From contig OX465281.1 in the NCBI GenBank assembly GCA_949987705.1, forward strand, positions 202,355,112-202,419,111: DNA of 64,000 nt. The letters run 5' to 3'. The translations under genes were made by a program, and so were the position numbers. Below, piece by piece: positions 43,730 to 55,380 of this stretch. Within the stretch, counting starts at the first letter, position 1, and every line of letters begins with the position of its first letter. Under the pieces are notes generated by a model, which worked only from the letters and a program-made list of their open reading frames with translations, had not been told where the DNA came from and did no database searches. This stretch comes from Thereva unica. Its lineage: Eukaryota; Arthropoda; Insecta; Diptera; Therevidae.

Positions 43730-44997
43730 TCAAGTTTTTATTATTTCCATGATTGCTCTTCTTTTCATTTCGGCTTCGGCATTAAATGATGTTTCCTGAA
43801 GAGATACGTTGTCGCTATCTTCCTCATCAGAATAGGGTTCGACTGCAGAATGTTCTTCTAAAAAATTAGTTGTTATAATATTATGTAAAATGCAGCAAAC
43901 TAAAATCCAGTTATTGATAAAAATGTTGCTTTTTGCATTTTTAAGTGGCAATTTTAGTTCTTTTAAACTACAAAACCGTTCTTTAAGGATACCGAAACAA
44001 TGTTCAATTCTAACTCGATAACGACTCAAACGTTTATTGAAAGCATTACGGTCGGTTAACGTTCCTTGCACTGCATTTGAGCGATAGGGTGTAATTACTG
44101 TTGTACTCAATTTATACGCGCTATCTGCTGCTATCCATTGACATCCTGAAAAGAAATCTCCTGCGTTTGTATTAGTGAGCAATTAGTGTAAATTCGACTG
44201 TCATGGAAACTTCCTGGAGCACCGATTACTACATGAAGGATTCTTTTCTTGTAATCACACACTGCTTGGACTTTGATGGAATATTGATGCTTCCTAGAAA
44301 AATATGATGTAGGATCTTCAGATGGTGTTTCTGCTACTTGATCTCCGTAGCATCAACATAGCCTAAGCAATATGGTAATTCAAAGTGCGTTGTGGAAATT
44401 ATTTCTTGCCTTTGTTCTGCGTTGGCCAAAACAAGTACTGATTTTTCAATTTCAAAATTGCTTTAAAAACTCTATTAGTAATTGATTGTATTGTACCCCA
44501 TCCATCGCCTATTCCAAATAGCTTTGCAGTTTTTCTAATGGACGCTCCTTCGCCTGAGTTTCCAAGTCGATACAAAACTAGTAGAAGTTGAATTTCTGTA
44601 GGAAATTGTTTTGAACTATTTACACCTGTAAAAACTTCGTTGTTTTTAATCAGATTTAATAGAAAATCAAAAGTTTTTCTATTGACTCTAGATACGACAG
44701 AGAATCTGTTTTCATCCAAAGTAGGAATAACATCGCATATAAATCCACGACACTTATTTACAGAGCCTCTTTCAAATGGAACGCTGTAACGGGAGGCTAA
44801 TACGATCATCATATTATTCAAAAAACCATCCAAAATTTCTTCTTCATTCTGATCTAAAGACAACAAATTTAACTAAAACTATTTGTAATTAAACTTACAA
44901 AAAATAATTACCTGAATACTCTGGCATAATAAAATCAAATTCAAATTTCTTTATCAAGAATTTGATTAATTTACGTTTTTCGCTTACTCTTGGCATT
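43730..44997 (-). pseudogene. Harbinger DDE nuclease (transposase)
   Basis: Starts MPRVSEKRKLIKFL at 44997, with a canonical 57-bp GT-AG intron at about 44855-44911. Domain features: PTEIQLLLVLYRLG and ASIRKTAKLFGIGDGWGTI (helix-turn-helix), a GYVDATEI box (first D), VQAVCDY and GAPGSFHDSRIY (second D), and IEHCFGILKERF (E). The catalytic residues are visible but lie in three frames: shifts near 44400, 44350 and 44175, so this copy is dead. Related to HARBI1 nucleases. Confidence 0.85.
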
Positions 44998-45573
44998 ATG
45001 AAATATTTAAAGATAATATAACCTATTTAACCGGTTGACAGTTTGTTTTCATATTTTTACGTAAATGTAAAAAGGGTTGTTCATGAGAATTTGCATACGA
45101 AACAATTTTATTTACAAAATTTACGCATTTACGAATGACTTGAATACCCCTAATAATAAAAAATGAATAACGATGATTTTTTGTATTAATTATAAATTTT
45201 TTAATTATCAATATTAATATTTATATGTTTTTAAAATATAAATTAAACTCTAAAAATATAAATTATGAAAATAATTTAATATTATGTGAACTTTCATGAT
45301 TTAAATTAAAAATAATGCAAAAAAACTTGCAAAAAAAATATGTTCTTCGAATTCAGGCTTAATTCATTCAGTAGTTTGCCAAACTGCAACACACCCAGCG
45401 CGACTAGTTGCCCAAACTCTAGGCCCCGCCCCCATAAAATTAAAAGATTTTGATTTAGCCCAACTGTAACCCCAACTGTCAAATCAGTTTGCCAACTGCC
45501 CCATACACGCTGCGATTCAGTGCCAACACAACTCAGTTTGGGCAACTAGTTGGCCCGTGGATGGGCCCCATTA

Positions 45574-46263
45574 GTTGTTAACGTCACTGAGCCTAAAGGC
45601 CCCATACACGGTCAAATTGGATGTACATCGAAGGGCTGATGTACAACCAAAACTATCGATTGTGGGCCGGTCGGCCGATCAAAACTCGTTGCGCTGATGA
45701 AATTCTGGATGTACATTTCAATAAAAACAGATTATGTGTGCACAGTTTGCGATTGGAAAATGGTATAATAGAAAAAATCTCCAAAAATTGATTTTGGATA
45801 CTTCAAAAAATTTAGAGTCTGTTACAACTTCTTCATCTCCGAAACTGCATCACAAGGAGGCTGTGGACCAATTTTCAGCCATTTTGGAGTTTTGCATGAT
45901 TTCGTGCGTATTTACTAATTTTCCCGGGCTATACTGCAAAAGATAATCAAATGAGTGAACTGTAGTGACCGCGTAAAGTTTAATTACCAAACTTTACGCA
46001 ATGTCACACAACAACTTCCGACACGATCAAAACGATCAGTCGGAACACTCCATCGATCACCGAACGAAAGTTCAGTGATCTTGCCGTTTCCATATCGAGA
46101 TAGCCAATTTCCGGCATCTCCGTTTTCTCACTCTCTTGCGACCCGTCCATCGACGCAACCAACGCATAAATCCGCAGTTTTCGTGATAACAAAACAAAAT
46201 AATTATAAAAGAACAAGTGCCATAAAAAAAAAAAAAATATATATATATACACATATATATATA
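45574..46263. other. Unassigned between transposons
   Basis: Begins with GGCCCCATACACGGTC near 45600, which looks like a MITE end, but its partner was not found. No gene. Ends in a TA repeat at ~46238-46265. Confidence 0.35.
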
Positions 46264-46516
46264 TACGACCCTGATGCAAAGGAATTGGCTCAAAGTAAAA
46301 TTTCAGAGAGGTGTCAATATAAAATGCAAATTGAAATTGAAACAGTTTTTAGTTTGACAAAATGTTATTTTTTTATTGAAATTCAATGTTTTTTACATAA
46401 TAGAAAAATAAAAGAAAAGTTCATCAATAACGGGAAATTTATAAAACAAGTTGCTCCATTTTTTTCCACCGATTCAGAGCAATTGGATCAAATCATATTT
46501 ATAACGTAAAGTAAGA

Positions 46517-47612
46517 TTACCATTGAGTGACATCGCCTTTATTTTTAATAACCGCTGCAACTCTTCTGGGCATTGTATCCACAAGCTTTTGGCACTCTTC
46601 TGGCTTAAAATTATTCCAAATATCCTGCAATTTCTGCCGTGGTTCACCAATTGTCCTGGCAGGTCTGGAACGCAATTTTTTTTTCATCAAATTCCACAAT
46701 GTCTCGATTGGTGACAGATCTGGGCTACTGGAAGTCCAAGGAAGTAGTGGAACGTTATTTTCCGTTAACCATGCCTTCACTTTTTTGGCTGTGTGGCAAG
46801 GGGCGCCATCTTGCTGGAAAATAATGTCGGTACTTGATGATTGATGTGCATCAATGGATGGTAAAAGGTGGTCTTCCAGGATACCAATATATTTTTCGGC
46901 ATTGACAATACCTTCAACGAAATGGAGGCTGCCGACTCCTGCCGCCGACATGCATCCCCATACCATCAAAGATGCAGGATGTTTCACTTTCTTAATAAGG
47001 CAATCCTTATGGTAGGCTTCGTTTCTGGTTCGTAGAACTCTAGCTCGACTATCTCCAGGTGTGAGTTCGAAACGAGACTCATCGCTCCACATAATTGAGT
47101 TCCATTGCCTTGGAACCCAGGATTTACGCTCCTTTGCCCATTTAAGTCGATTTTGTTTTTGTTTAGTGGTCAACAGTGGTTTTTGTTTTGCCTAAAAAGT
47201 TAAATTTTCAGTCAGATTCCAGCAAACAATAACTTGGAACGTGAATTAAATTTATGTTTACCTTATAGAATCCGAAGCCCATCTTTTTTAAGGCTCTGTT
47301 ACACGTTGATCGAGAGAAGCTCCCTCCTGCAGCGTGTGATCATTGTTGGGCTAGCACTCCACAGTTTTCACGACGATTCAACTTCGCTATTTTGCGTAAA
47401 ATTCGAATGTCGGCTGCCGTTGCCTTGGGAACCCTACCAACTTTCGGTTTGATCCCTATGTCGCCTGTCTCCTTGTGGTGCCTTATTATATTTCTCACCG
47501 TACTGCGCGGTAATTTCAACTCCTTGGCAATTTGGCATCCACTTTTGCCCGAACTCGATAAATTTATTTCCACTTGGCGCAAATCCTTCGATAAAGGACT
47601 GCCACGTACCAT
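46517..47612 (-). pseudogene. Minos-like DD34E transposase with an intron
   Basis: From MVRGSPLSKDLR the protein has paired-type helix-turn-helix domains (KSGCQIAKELKLPRSTVRNI), then the catalytic core: WSDESRF (D1), IFQQDGAPCHTAKK (D2) and PDLSPIETLWNLMKKKL (E), 34 residues between D2 and E. It ends KNKGDVTQW, close to Minos of Drosophila hydei (family knowledge). A 70-bp GT-AG intron at 47192-47261 splits GFGFYK from AKQKPLLT. The only coding defect I see is a TGA at ~47338-47340 where relatives have tryptophan. About 340 aa if read through. Confidence 0.88.
47192..47261 (-). other. Intron of the Minos-like transposase
   Basis: Donor AAG|GTAAAC and acceptor TTTTTAG|GCA on the minus strand, 70 bp, phase 0. 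Removing it keeps the frame between FYK and AKQKP. Confidence 0.82.
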
Positions 47613-47965
47613 TTTTATCAAAATTCAGATGCGCACTGACATAAAATAGAGTTTCACAACGCCAAAACCACAAATATAAGCACATTCATTATGAAATACC
47701 GTTATAACCGAAGCGAAACTGTAGAATAACAGAAATAACAATCTGAGCCAACTTCTATGAATCGCTTGAATTTTTTTCTAACGCAAATATTTTTTTAGTT
47801 TTACTTTTCCCGTTATTAATATTTGTAGGTATTGAACGCAAATAATATAGAATATTTATAGAAAAGACATTTTGTAAATATAATTGTTAGTTTCTATTTG
47901 TTGCAACTATTTTTAAACTTTTGTTTTTAATATTCGGCTTGAGCCAATTCCTTTGAATCAGGGCT

Positions 47966-47967
<2 letters not shown>

Positions 47968-48002
<35 letters not shown>
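47968..48002. repeat. TA microsatellite
   Basis: About 17 TA units between the Minos-like element and TA-bordered element copy C. Confidence 0.9.
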
Positions 48003-48004
<2 letters not shown>

Positions 48005-48944
48005 GCGATTCTCCAGAACCTTTAACCTGAGCTAGTTGGAAAAATGAAATTTCAAATTGATAGCACAACCGTGCCATGATATTTTTTGTGTTTCTTATGT
48101 CATAAATAAATGTTTTCTGATGTAGAACATTAAAAAATTCAATGCGCATTTTTTTTATGACATGGTTGTATTGACATGGTTACAATTTTGACATCAAATT
48201 TGACATGGTTACAATTTTGACATTCGCTTAAATTACTTTTTTTAAGATTCATGAAACAATTTAAGTGAAGGAAACGTTACATATGATTTAATTAGTTACA
48301 ATACGTCATGAGAAATTTTACGGGGATGAATTTAATGTAATATGAGAAAATTAATTGCAGTTACAACTTTGACATTTAAATGTAACCTACGTTCATGTTA
48401 CCCAGTTTTGCCCAAAAATCAACCGATTTCAACTTATTTTTGTCACAAAATGTATGCACATGTTCGTTAGTGTCTGAACAATAAGTGCATTTAAAAAAAA
48501 TTATGATAAAATGAGACAATTCGGAGTACTTCGACTTACCATGCGGGTTACAACTTTGACGTCAAAACCTAGGGACAAACTTCAGAGTTGTTTTTTGGAA
48601 AATATAGCGATTTGACACTGCACCGAACACAACTGCATTTTTCCTTAAGAGTTAAACTACAACTTTTCACTTTTCACTATTTGTTTCAACGCTTCCTATC
48701 ACAAATATAAATAGTTTTTCATTCAGATTAGCGCTAAAGACAGGCCGAAAAGTGACAGGTAACGGAACATTTTTTCAAATTTTATTGCAATATATCGTTT
48801 TAAATGACTTCGTACTTATATCTTATTGTTCATTAATAGTTTCTTAACATTATTGATAGCTTCTTTTATTTTTAATCTTCTTATAAAAATTGTTAGTCAT
48901 AAAAATTTCGAAGCGACAAGCAGGTTAAAGGTTCTGGAGAATCG

Positions 48945-48947
<3 letters not shown>
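48003..48947 (+). mobile_element. TA-bordered TIR element, copy C (complete)
   Basis: 945 bp. Starts GGGCGATTCTCCAGAACCTT and ends mirrored GGTTCTGGAGAATCGGCC; TIR ~27 bp. Lies between two TA microsatellites. GTTACAAYTTTGACRT occurs at 48179, 48208, 48360 and 48547, the third inside a palindrome with ATTTAAATGTAAC. No coding frame is conserved with copies A and B. Confidence 0.9.

Positions 48948-49033
<86 letters not shown>
48948..49033. repeat. TA microsatellite (~43 units)
   Basis: Longest TA run in the window, directly after copy C. Confidence 0.95.
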
Positions 49034-49036
<3 letters not shown>

Positions 49037-50978
49037 TAACTAGTCAACTAATACCCAGCAGTGTATTAAAAGAACTTTAAGAATCGTGTTTGTAGTCATT
49101 GATAATTGTTAATAATGAAGGTTTGTGTGCACATTTAAAAAGTGTACTATTAATTCTCCGTTATGCCTCATATAATGTAACAATAATCTTGCTACAATTT
49201 AGCACCGAAGTCAATGTAATACTACTACTTTACTAAACACATCAATGTAAGCAAAAAATAAAAATTTATTTTAATTAACACATACATATTATATAAGACA
49301 GTCTGTTTTAATTCTCACCCTGCATTCGTTTAGCTATAAGGAGTTCAACTTCTTTATTGTATCCAATTACAGTTAAATATCCAATAATATTCCTGAACTA
49401 CTTCCCTCTTGTATTAATATCACATTTGTCGCCAAGCATTGTCGATTTCTAAAGGTATAAGACAAAACTTTTTAAAACAAAAATATAAGAGCCAAACTCT
49501 TTAGTAAGTTTATTTGTCCACTGAAGCAGATAAAATTACAAAATGGAGCACCCACGTTCTAAGCCTGGTGCCATTAATTGAGAGCTCAAAGTTTTAAGGA
49601 TAAAACGCTAATCCTTTTCTGTGAAGTTAAGTGCAAATGATACTAGTCTCCAACACTTCACTTAACTGTATATACAAGTGAGACTTTGCTGTTTAGATAA
49701 ACATTCTCTAAAGCTATTTGATCTAAGAGCATACATTCTCCATTCTTTTTCAAATACAACTAAACTGAATTTACTGACCCGGCATAGTATTAAATGTCCC
49801 TTTTTTGGATTATACTTACATTTCCTTCTCGTCTTCTGTCGTTGGTCTCTGGATTTTTTCCGCTTTCGTAAGTAGTTTTAAAAATTAATTAAAAAAAAAA
49901 ACCTTTTACACATTGACACAAAGTCGAAATCGATGTCGTCAACTAACAAAAATTTAATCAAAGCTAAGCAAACTATGGCTACGGAGAGAAGAACAAGTGA
50001 ACACACAATTCAATCAATTCTAATTGTCGACTACTTCAAATTCAATTCGTTCCGTTTTATCAAAACTAATTTAAACTAAGCCCCGCTTAACCCACATACC
50101 GTACACACGGCATGCACAATATTCCTTTGAATTTTGAAATAAAAAAAAATGCATTCGGCAGGATTCGAAAGGACTAAGTGGCTTTGCTCACTGGCACAGG
50201 CTGCAATTTTTTAACCTTTTTCATTTTGCATCTTTATTTTTTCATGTGAGACGTGGCATGCCAGGATCAAAGGGATTTCTCCTAGTTATATGGGGGGCTT
50301 TAATATTCACGTTCGTAACAGATTCAATGAAAGGAACGACTTTGCCTAATTGGAAATGATTTTCACACGTTCATTACTGGAGCTCAGTTCGGGCGTATTA
50401 TATCTCTTTCTTTATGTATGTATATTGGTTTCTTTGTGATGCAGTTGGAACGGATTTAATACTTAGGTGACTCTGTATGTTGAGGCTATGTGGTTATGCT
50501 ACCGTAGCACAATTTAATCCAGATTATTAAAGAAACCAGGCTAAAAAGAGAAACGTAAAATAAAGTGTGCAGATTGAAAGGAAAATTCGAATTGTTCACT
50601 TAGTCTGGACCCTTATATAAATTGAATGCTTCAACATGTAACGTGTACTTTTCAACAGTGAGTACAACATCGGTTAATATTAGAGAGAGATAGCATTCTC
50701 TTTTCATGATAGATTTTTATAAAATACTTCTAAAATTTTCCAGTTGCAGAATGATATGAAGTGATGAACAAATTCACACACAGTAAGGGGACCATCTTCC
50801 ACAGCTAGTGTTTCCGATCCCGAACAACAAAAAACAATGAAACTCGAGCTCTTCTGGTTATTAATACAGTGCTGCGTAAAAAATTAAGACCACGTACTAC
50901 ACTTTGCTATGAAACTTTTTCTTTCGATGGCTGCAGCTTTTGAACGACTTGTTAGATTACAGAAATGAAACAGAAATG
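49034..50978. other. 1.9 kb unassigned AT-rich DNA
   Basis: No gene, RNA or repeat boundary recognised on either strand. Confidence 0.4.
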
Positions 50979-51280
50979 GCCCCTATTGCGAGTGTCGATT
51001 AACGATCGACACGACTATAGTCGATTGTGTTGATTAGTTTTCTTTTTAATATTGTATAACTCAATCGATAAATATTTCGATTTAAAAAAATTTAAGCAGT
51101 TTTTTGTTGTTAAAATTCCTGTCAAATTTTGTCGTGAGCAAAAAAGCAATCGATAAAAGTCGACTGTCAAATCGACAGAGTTCAATTATAATCGACATTC
51201 GCAATATCAAACTAAATAATTGACAGTCGATAATCGATATGTCGCTTGTCGATTAGGTATCGACACTCCCAATAGGGGCC
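50979..51280. mobile_element. 302-bp MITE with GGCCCCTATTG ends
   Basis: Ends GGCCCCTATTGCGAGTGTCG and mirror CGACACTCCCAATAGGGGCC. Interior filled with repeats of ATCGACA/TGTCGAT in both orientations. No clear target duplication. The end sequence resembles the terminus at 14813. Confidence 0.82.
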
Positions 51281-51429
51281 TAAAACTATTTCTTTTTTTC
51301 TGCATTAATTTCATTAAAACAAAACAAAACGATATTTAAATATAAACAAAAATATAAACTATTCTCTGCGTAAAGTATTTAGACCATTTCATCTATTGAA
51401 CTTATATCGCCTCGCACACTCTTACCCTT

Positions 51430-52085
51430 GAATGAACTGCGCTGAATAACTGTGACGTGGAACTGGTAAATAAATTCTGCTACCTCGGTAGAATTATAAA
51501 CGAAAACGGCAGGGCAGAAGAAGACGTCAGTGCCAGAATAAATAAAGCACGAAGCGCATATGCATGCCTGCTCCGCATAAGGAGATAAACCCAGATCTCA
51601 GCGAACATCAAAATGCGGCTGTAACAACTCCAACGTTAAGGCAGTTCTTTTGTATGGTTGCGAAACATGGAAAGTCACGCAATTCATTACAGGGCGCCTA
51701 CAAGTTTTCACCAACAGATGCCTACGTCGTATCCTAAAAATCCGCTGGCAAGACAGAATTTCAAATGCAGAACTATGGCGCCGTGCCGGCTAAGAAAGGA
51801 TAGACGACCAAATCAGGCGAAGTAAATGGAATTGGATTGACCATACCTTGCGACGCAAAAACGATAATCTAGCCAAACAGGCCCTTGACTGGAACCCGCA
51901 AGGATCCCGTCGAGTCAGAAGACTTGGCACAACGTGGAGGAGACCCCTATTAGCAGAGGCTGCAACAACTGAAAGATCCTGGTCAGAGCTGAGAGCTGTC
52001 GCACAAAACAGAGTACGCTGGAGAGCAACTGTCTCCGCCCTATGTCCCATGAGGGATTAAAGGGAATAAGAAGTAAGAAGAGGAA
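51430..52085 (+). pseudogene. 5'-truncated LINE C-terminal tail
   Basis: Frames carry VELVNKFCYLGRIINENG, DVSARINKARSAYACLLRI, WKVTQFITGRLQVFTNRC, then IRRSKWNWIDHTLRRKND, KQALDWNPQGSRRVRRLG and SELRAVAQNRVRWRATVSAL before a stop. This is the post-RT tail of a LINE that differs from the RTE at 27850. Several stops and frameshifts before 51800; ends in an AAG/GAA-rich tail. Confidence 0.8.
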
Positions 52086-53172
52086 AAGAGAAATTTGCAT
52101 GAAGTCCAAGAAGTCAATAACAAAGCGTGACTTGTAACGGGACGTCGCGTCGGTTGCGCGGGTTCAATCGCCACATTCTCACGGATATTTCCCGAGATTA
52201 CATTTGTCGCAACCATTAGAGCGAATCAAATCTATTCGCGTCAAAGTGTTATGCCTTTTGAGACGAGGCAAATTTCTCCGTGGGAAAAATTGGGAGCGAT
52301 GCACAGGGGAGCTCATTTCGAGCACTCTCAAGGGAGCTTTACTGGAGTTTTCATAAATTTTATAGAAAAAAGAAAACGGGCAATTATCTTCGTGCCCATA
52401 AAATGTGATATTAGCATTCTCGATAGCCCGACTCTCGTTCGATACGGAGGACAAGCAGCTTTAGAAGTGGTTAGAATTTATGTAGTTGGGGGACTGCTTT
52501 GGTAAAGCCACTCTCGGGCTTGGAAAGCAAAAGGCAATTCTAAAAGATGAACAGAATAAAAGCTTTTCGATACCGGATCACATATTCGCAGGAGTCCGTG
52601 AATAATATTTCTTTTTGAAAAAGCTTTTTTATAATGCAAGCCTTTTAAGGAGTGCTCAAACATGGCTATTGTAGCACTCCATTTCCCGCTGGGATTTTAT
52701 CCATTCAGCGAGAGAGTCGTTAACGGCGGAGCTTGTACTCTTTCTGCATTTGTTCATTTTGGAAGTGATTGGTGTCTTATTTAGAGTTCAATGTCCAACA
52801 GCCTTATTCTCGATGTCGAGCAACGTGACAGATGTCACTTCGACCTTAAATTGGTATTCTCATTGTCAATCTAAGAGATCCCTGGCGACCAGTTCGGCAA
52901 ACGTCGTATTCGAATTATCACAAAATGGCGTGTAAAGTGACATTTTCTTCGATACTATTGTAGGTATCGACAGTTTCATTCGACCGTACCCCTCGTAGTC
53001 ACGACACTTGCCAACGAGAATACCACTACAAGTCTTGTTTTGATTATTAGTCTTCGAATAAAAATAAAAAAATGAGCACAATTATTAATGTCGGCACTGT
53101 TACTGCTATAAACTGAGGAAAAAGCGGAAAATTAAATGAAACTGTTAGAGCAAGTGGTGGTCAGTCATCAGC
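52086..53172. other. 1.1 kb unassigned
   Basis: No recognised gene. The 84-codon frame at 52251-52505 has no known motif. Ends at the 5' boundary of the RTE copy. Confidence 0.4.
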
Positions 53173-53568
53173 GGAATAGGGGGAATAACATGTAGCACAA
53201 CATGCACGTGCCGTAACTATTTCGGACTGATGGAAGTGCGATCATAACCTCCTAGCGGTGGCCACTGGTAACTATTCTATGAGAGAGGATAGGCTAATAT
53301 GATCGGGCTAGTCCCTTCCAAGTAAGGTTGGCGTGAGGCTAATAACCTCACCCGTAAAAAAACAATTATTACGGAACGAGCAACATGCCTCGGATACTGG
53401 AATAAACGACGACGACCACGGCAACGAAAAAGGCAAAACGATTTACGAATTTTTTCATGGAACGTTCGAACTCTGTACAGAACTCGAGCTTCAAAACATC
53501 TAGCCGATACCCTGTCAAAGTATAAAGCTTACATTACCGCCATTCAGGAGATGAGGTGGACAGGGAAT

Positions 53569-53835
53569 ATATATATATATATATAGATTTTCGAGGGATA
53601 CCGAATCAGACCACTATTTGCGGGTCCCTTTTCGTCCCTCTGCCTAGAGCCATCTTATTGGGGTTGCAGTGGGTTGTCCCATTGCTCCCTTGCTTCGACT
53701 CCCCTAGTTATCGCAAGCAGCTGATTGAAGGGAGTCTGCCTCATGTCCTCCATCCAATAGAGTCCAGTTATGGCAGCCCTTTTTCTCGCCACCGCCGGAC
53801 ATTGACACACTATGTGTGTGGCCGTCTCAGGTACA
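53569..53835 (-). mobile_element. 5'-truncated LINE fragment, 11-bp target duplication
   Basis: 267 bp flanked by GGACAGGGAAT at 53558-53568 and 53836-53846. On the minus strand it encodes the end of a LINE protein with a zinc-knuckle-like tail (VPETATHIVCQCPAVARKRA) and finishes in a TA-repeat tail. Truncation at the 5' end and a duplication of this length are the signature of target-primed reverse transcription. Confidence 0.88.
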
Positions 53836-54217
53836 GGACAGGGAATGGTGTTTTGCAAAAACCTGAGTATGACGTATATTACAGCTGTCATACAAAACAC
53901 CATGTTCTAGGAGTAGGTTTTATGGTTAGCAAAAGAATGAAGCCTACCATTATCGGCTTTAAAGCAATAAACGAAAGGCTATGCTCCCTTCGTGTGCGAG
54001 GTAAATTTAAGAACATCAGCCTCATAAACGTTCACGCACCTACAGAAGAGTCCCCGGATGATGATAAAGAAGAATTCTTCGAATTAGTTGAACGGGAACT
54101 TAATGCCTGCCCCAGGTATGATGTAAAAATCATACTGGGAGATCTGAACGCCAAAGTAGGCCGAGAGCCCATATACAGGCAATATGTCGGCAACCACAGC
54201 TTGCATGAAAACACTAA

Positions 54218-54629
54218 AGCCTGAACTACATTGAAAAGCAGTGCAGTGCAGCACTGCGAAGTGAAATTTAGACTTCTTGTAACTGAACGTGGCAACTCAC
54301 ATTAACTTCACTGCCTTGCACTGCACTGCCTTGTCTTAGGCTAATTTCTAAAAAACTGCTTCGCACTGCATACCAATTTCTAAAAAACATCATATGAAGT
54401 TGTCATTGCCATTGTTGTCAAAATGGACGACTAAAAATTGATAGAAATAAGGACTTTCTAGACAACAAAAGTCACAGGGACTGCAAAAAAAATTGCAAAA
54501 GGCTATATATAGGAGTAGTCAATGTCAAAATACTGCTTATTCAATGTGTCTTATCACGCGTTCTCTAATAAACTACTGCAACATACTGCGCAGTGCTCCA
54601 CTGCACTGCTTTTCAATGTAGTTCAGGCT
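54218..54629. mobile_element. 412-bp MITE with TAA target duplication
   Basis: Ends AGCCTGAACTACATTGAAAA and mirror TTTTCAATGTAGTTCAGGCT, TIR ~31 bp including GCAGTGCAGTG. TAA flanks at 54215-54217 and 54630-54632; the uninterrupted RTE sequence (CACTAATGACAATGG) is seen in the 27850 copy. PIF/Harbinger type. The interior has many GCACTGC motifs and no gene. Confidence 0.92.
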
Positions 54630-55380
54630 TAATGACAATGGACAGCGAGTTGTAGAGATGGCAGCAAGTAAGAACTTGGTCGTTGCAAGTACTAGATTTG
54701 CGCGTAAAGATATCCATAAAGACACATGGGTATCTCCTGATGGAGCCACTCGCAACCAAATAGATCATGTGTTGATAGACCGCCGCCACCTCTCGGGTCT
54801 GATGACGGTACGAACGTACCGAGATCTTCGACTCGGATCACTATCTTGTTGGTATGGTGCTCCGAGAGCGCATTACAACGCTGAAAAGCTTTGTATCCGC
54901 TGATCAGGCTCGAATCAACACAGCTGTACTACGCAATGAAATGGCCAGAAACATCTACGGTCATGCATTAGAACTCGCCCTAAGTCCTGGGGATGAGATG
55001 CCGGGCGTCGACGAGAACTGGACCCGCCTTAAAAATACTGTCATTAGTACTGCTGATTCCTAGGCAGAAGTCGTAAAGATCGGAACGACTGGTTCGATAA
55101 TGCAAGCTGGCAACTGAACGTAAGAATGCTGCGTACCGAGCCATGCAGCAGTCTCAGAGAACACGGGCACGCGAAGAGAACTATAAAGAGCTCAGAAAAG
55201 AAGAAAAGAGAATTCACAGACGAAAAAAGGAAGCCTGGGAAAAAAATCTCGTCTGTGAGCTAGAACAGTACAGAGAACGACGGCCGCACCAGGCGCGGGA
55301 GTTCTACCAAAGAGTCCGCAATATGACGCAATTCACACCATGTTGCACATACTGCAAGGACAAAGAAGGCATCTTGGAGC

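Larger units (their letters stand above)
42353..45150. mobile_element. Coding PIF/Harbinger element nested in the outer one
   Basis: Ends GGGGTATTCATGTAAACCC and mirror TGACTTGAATACCCC, with GCGTAAA-type subterminal repeats. The flanks are TAATA-rich, so a TAA-like 3-bp duplication is plausible but ambiguous. Two convergent genes, a MADF/Myb-like DNA-binding protein (plus) and a DDE nuclease (minus), are the classic Harbinger pair. Confidence 0.87.
42184..45570. mobile_element. Outer DNA transposon with 44-bp TIRs, TTA duplication
   Basis: Left end TGGCGCCCATCCACGGGCC... (42184-42227) and right end (45527-45570) are inverted copies over 44 bp with one mismatch. TTA flanks both sides (42181-42183, 45571-45573), typical of PIF/Harbinger. 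Outside the nested element (42353-45150) only ~600 non-coding bases remain, so the outer element is a MITE-sized, non-autonomous element. Confidence 0.9.
46266..47967 (-). mobile_element. Minos-like Tc1/mariner element
   Basis: 1702 bp. Inverted ends CGACCCTGATGCAAAGGAAT and (reversed) CAAGCCCTGATTCAAAGGAAT with TTGGCTCAA following, flanked by TA on both sides within TA repeats (46264-46265, 47968-47969), the Tc1 signature. ATAACGGGA recurs in both terminal regions. It encodes one transposase on the minus strand. Confidence 0.9.
53173..55380 (+). pseudogene. RTE-type LINE copy 2, broken by insertions
   Basis: Same 5' start and UTR as the 27850 element, then endonuclease (SWNVRTLYRTR, ILGDLNAKVGRE) and part of the linker up to YCKDKEG. 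Broken by a LINE fragment (53569-53835) and a MITE (54218-54629), several frameshifts (one near 54830), a stop at ~55063 and a 24-bp deletion near 55368. Cut by Gypsy-2 at 55380. Confidence 0.9.

Noticed and set aside
45734..46509. Plus frames of 70 and 184 codons near the Minos-like element
   Set aside because: The longer frame crosses the element boundary and a TA repeat; no recognisable domain.
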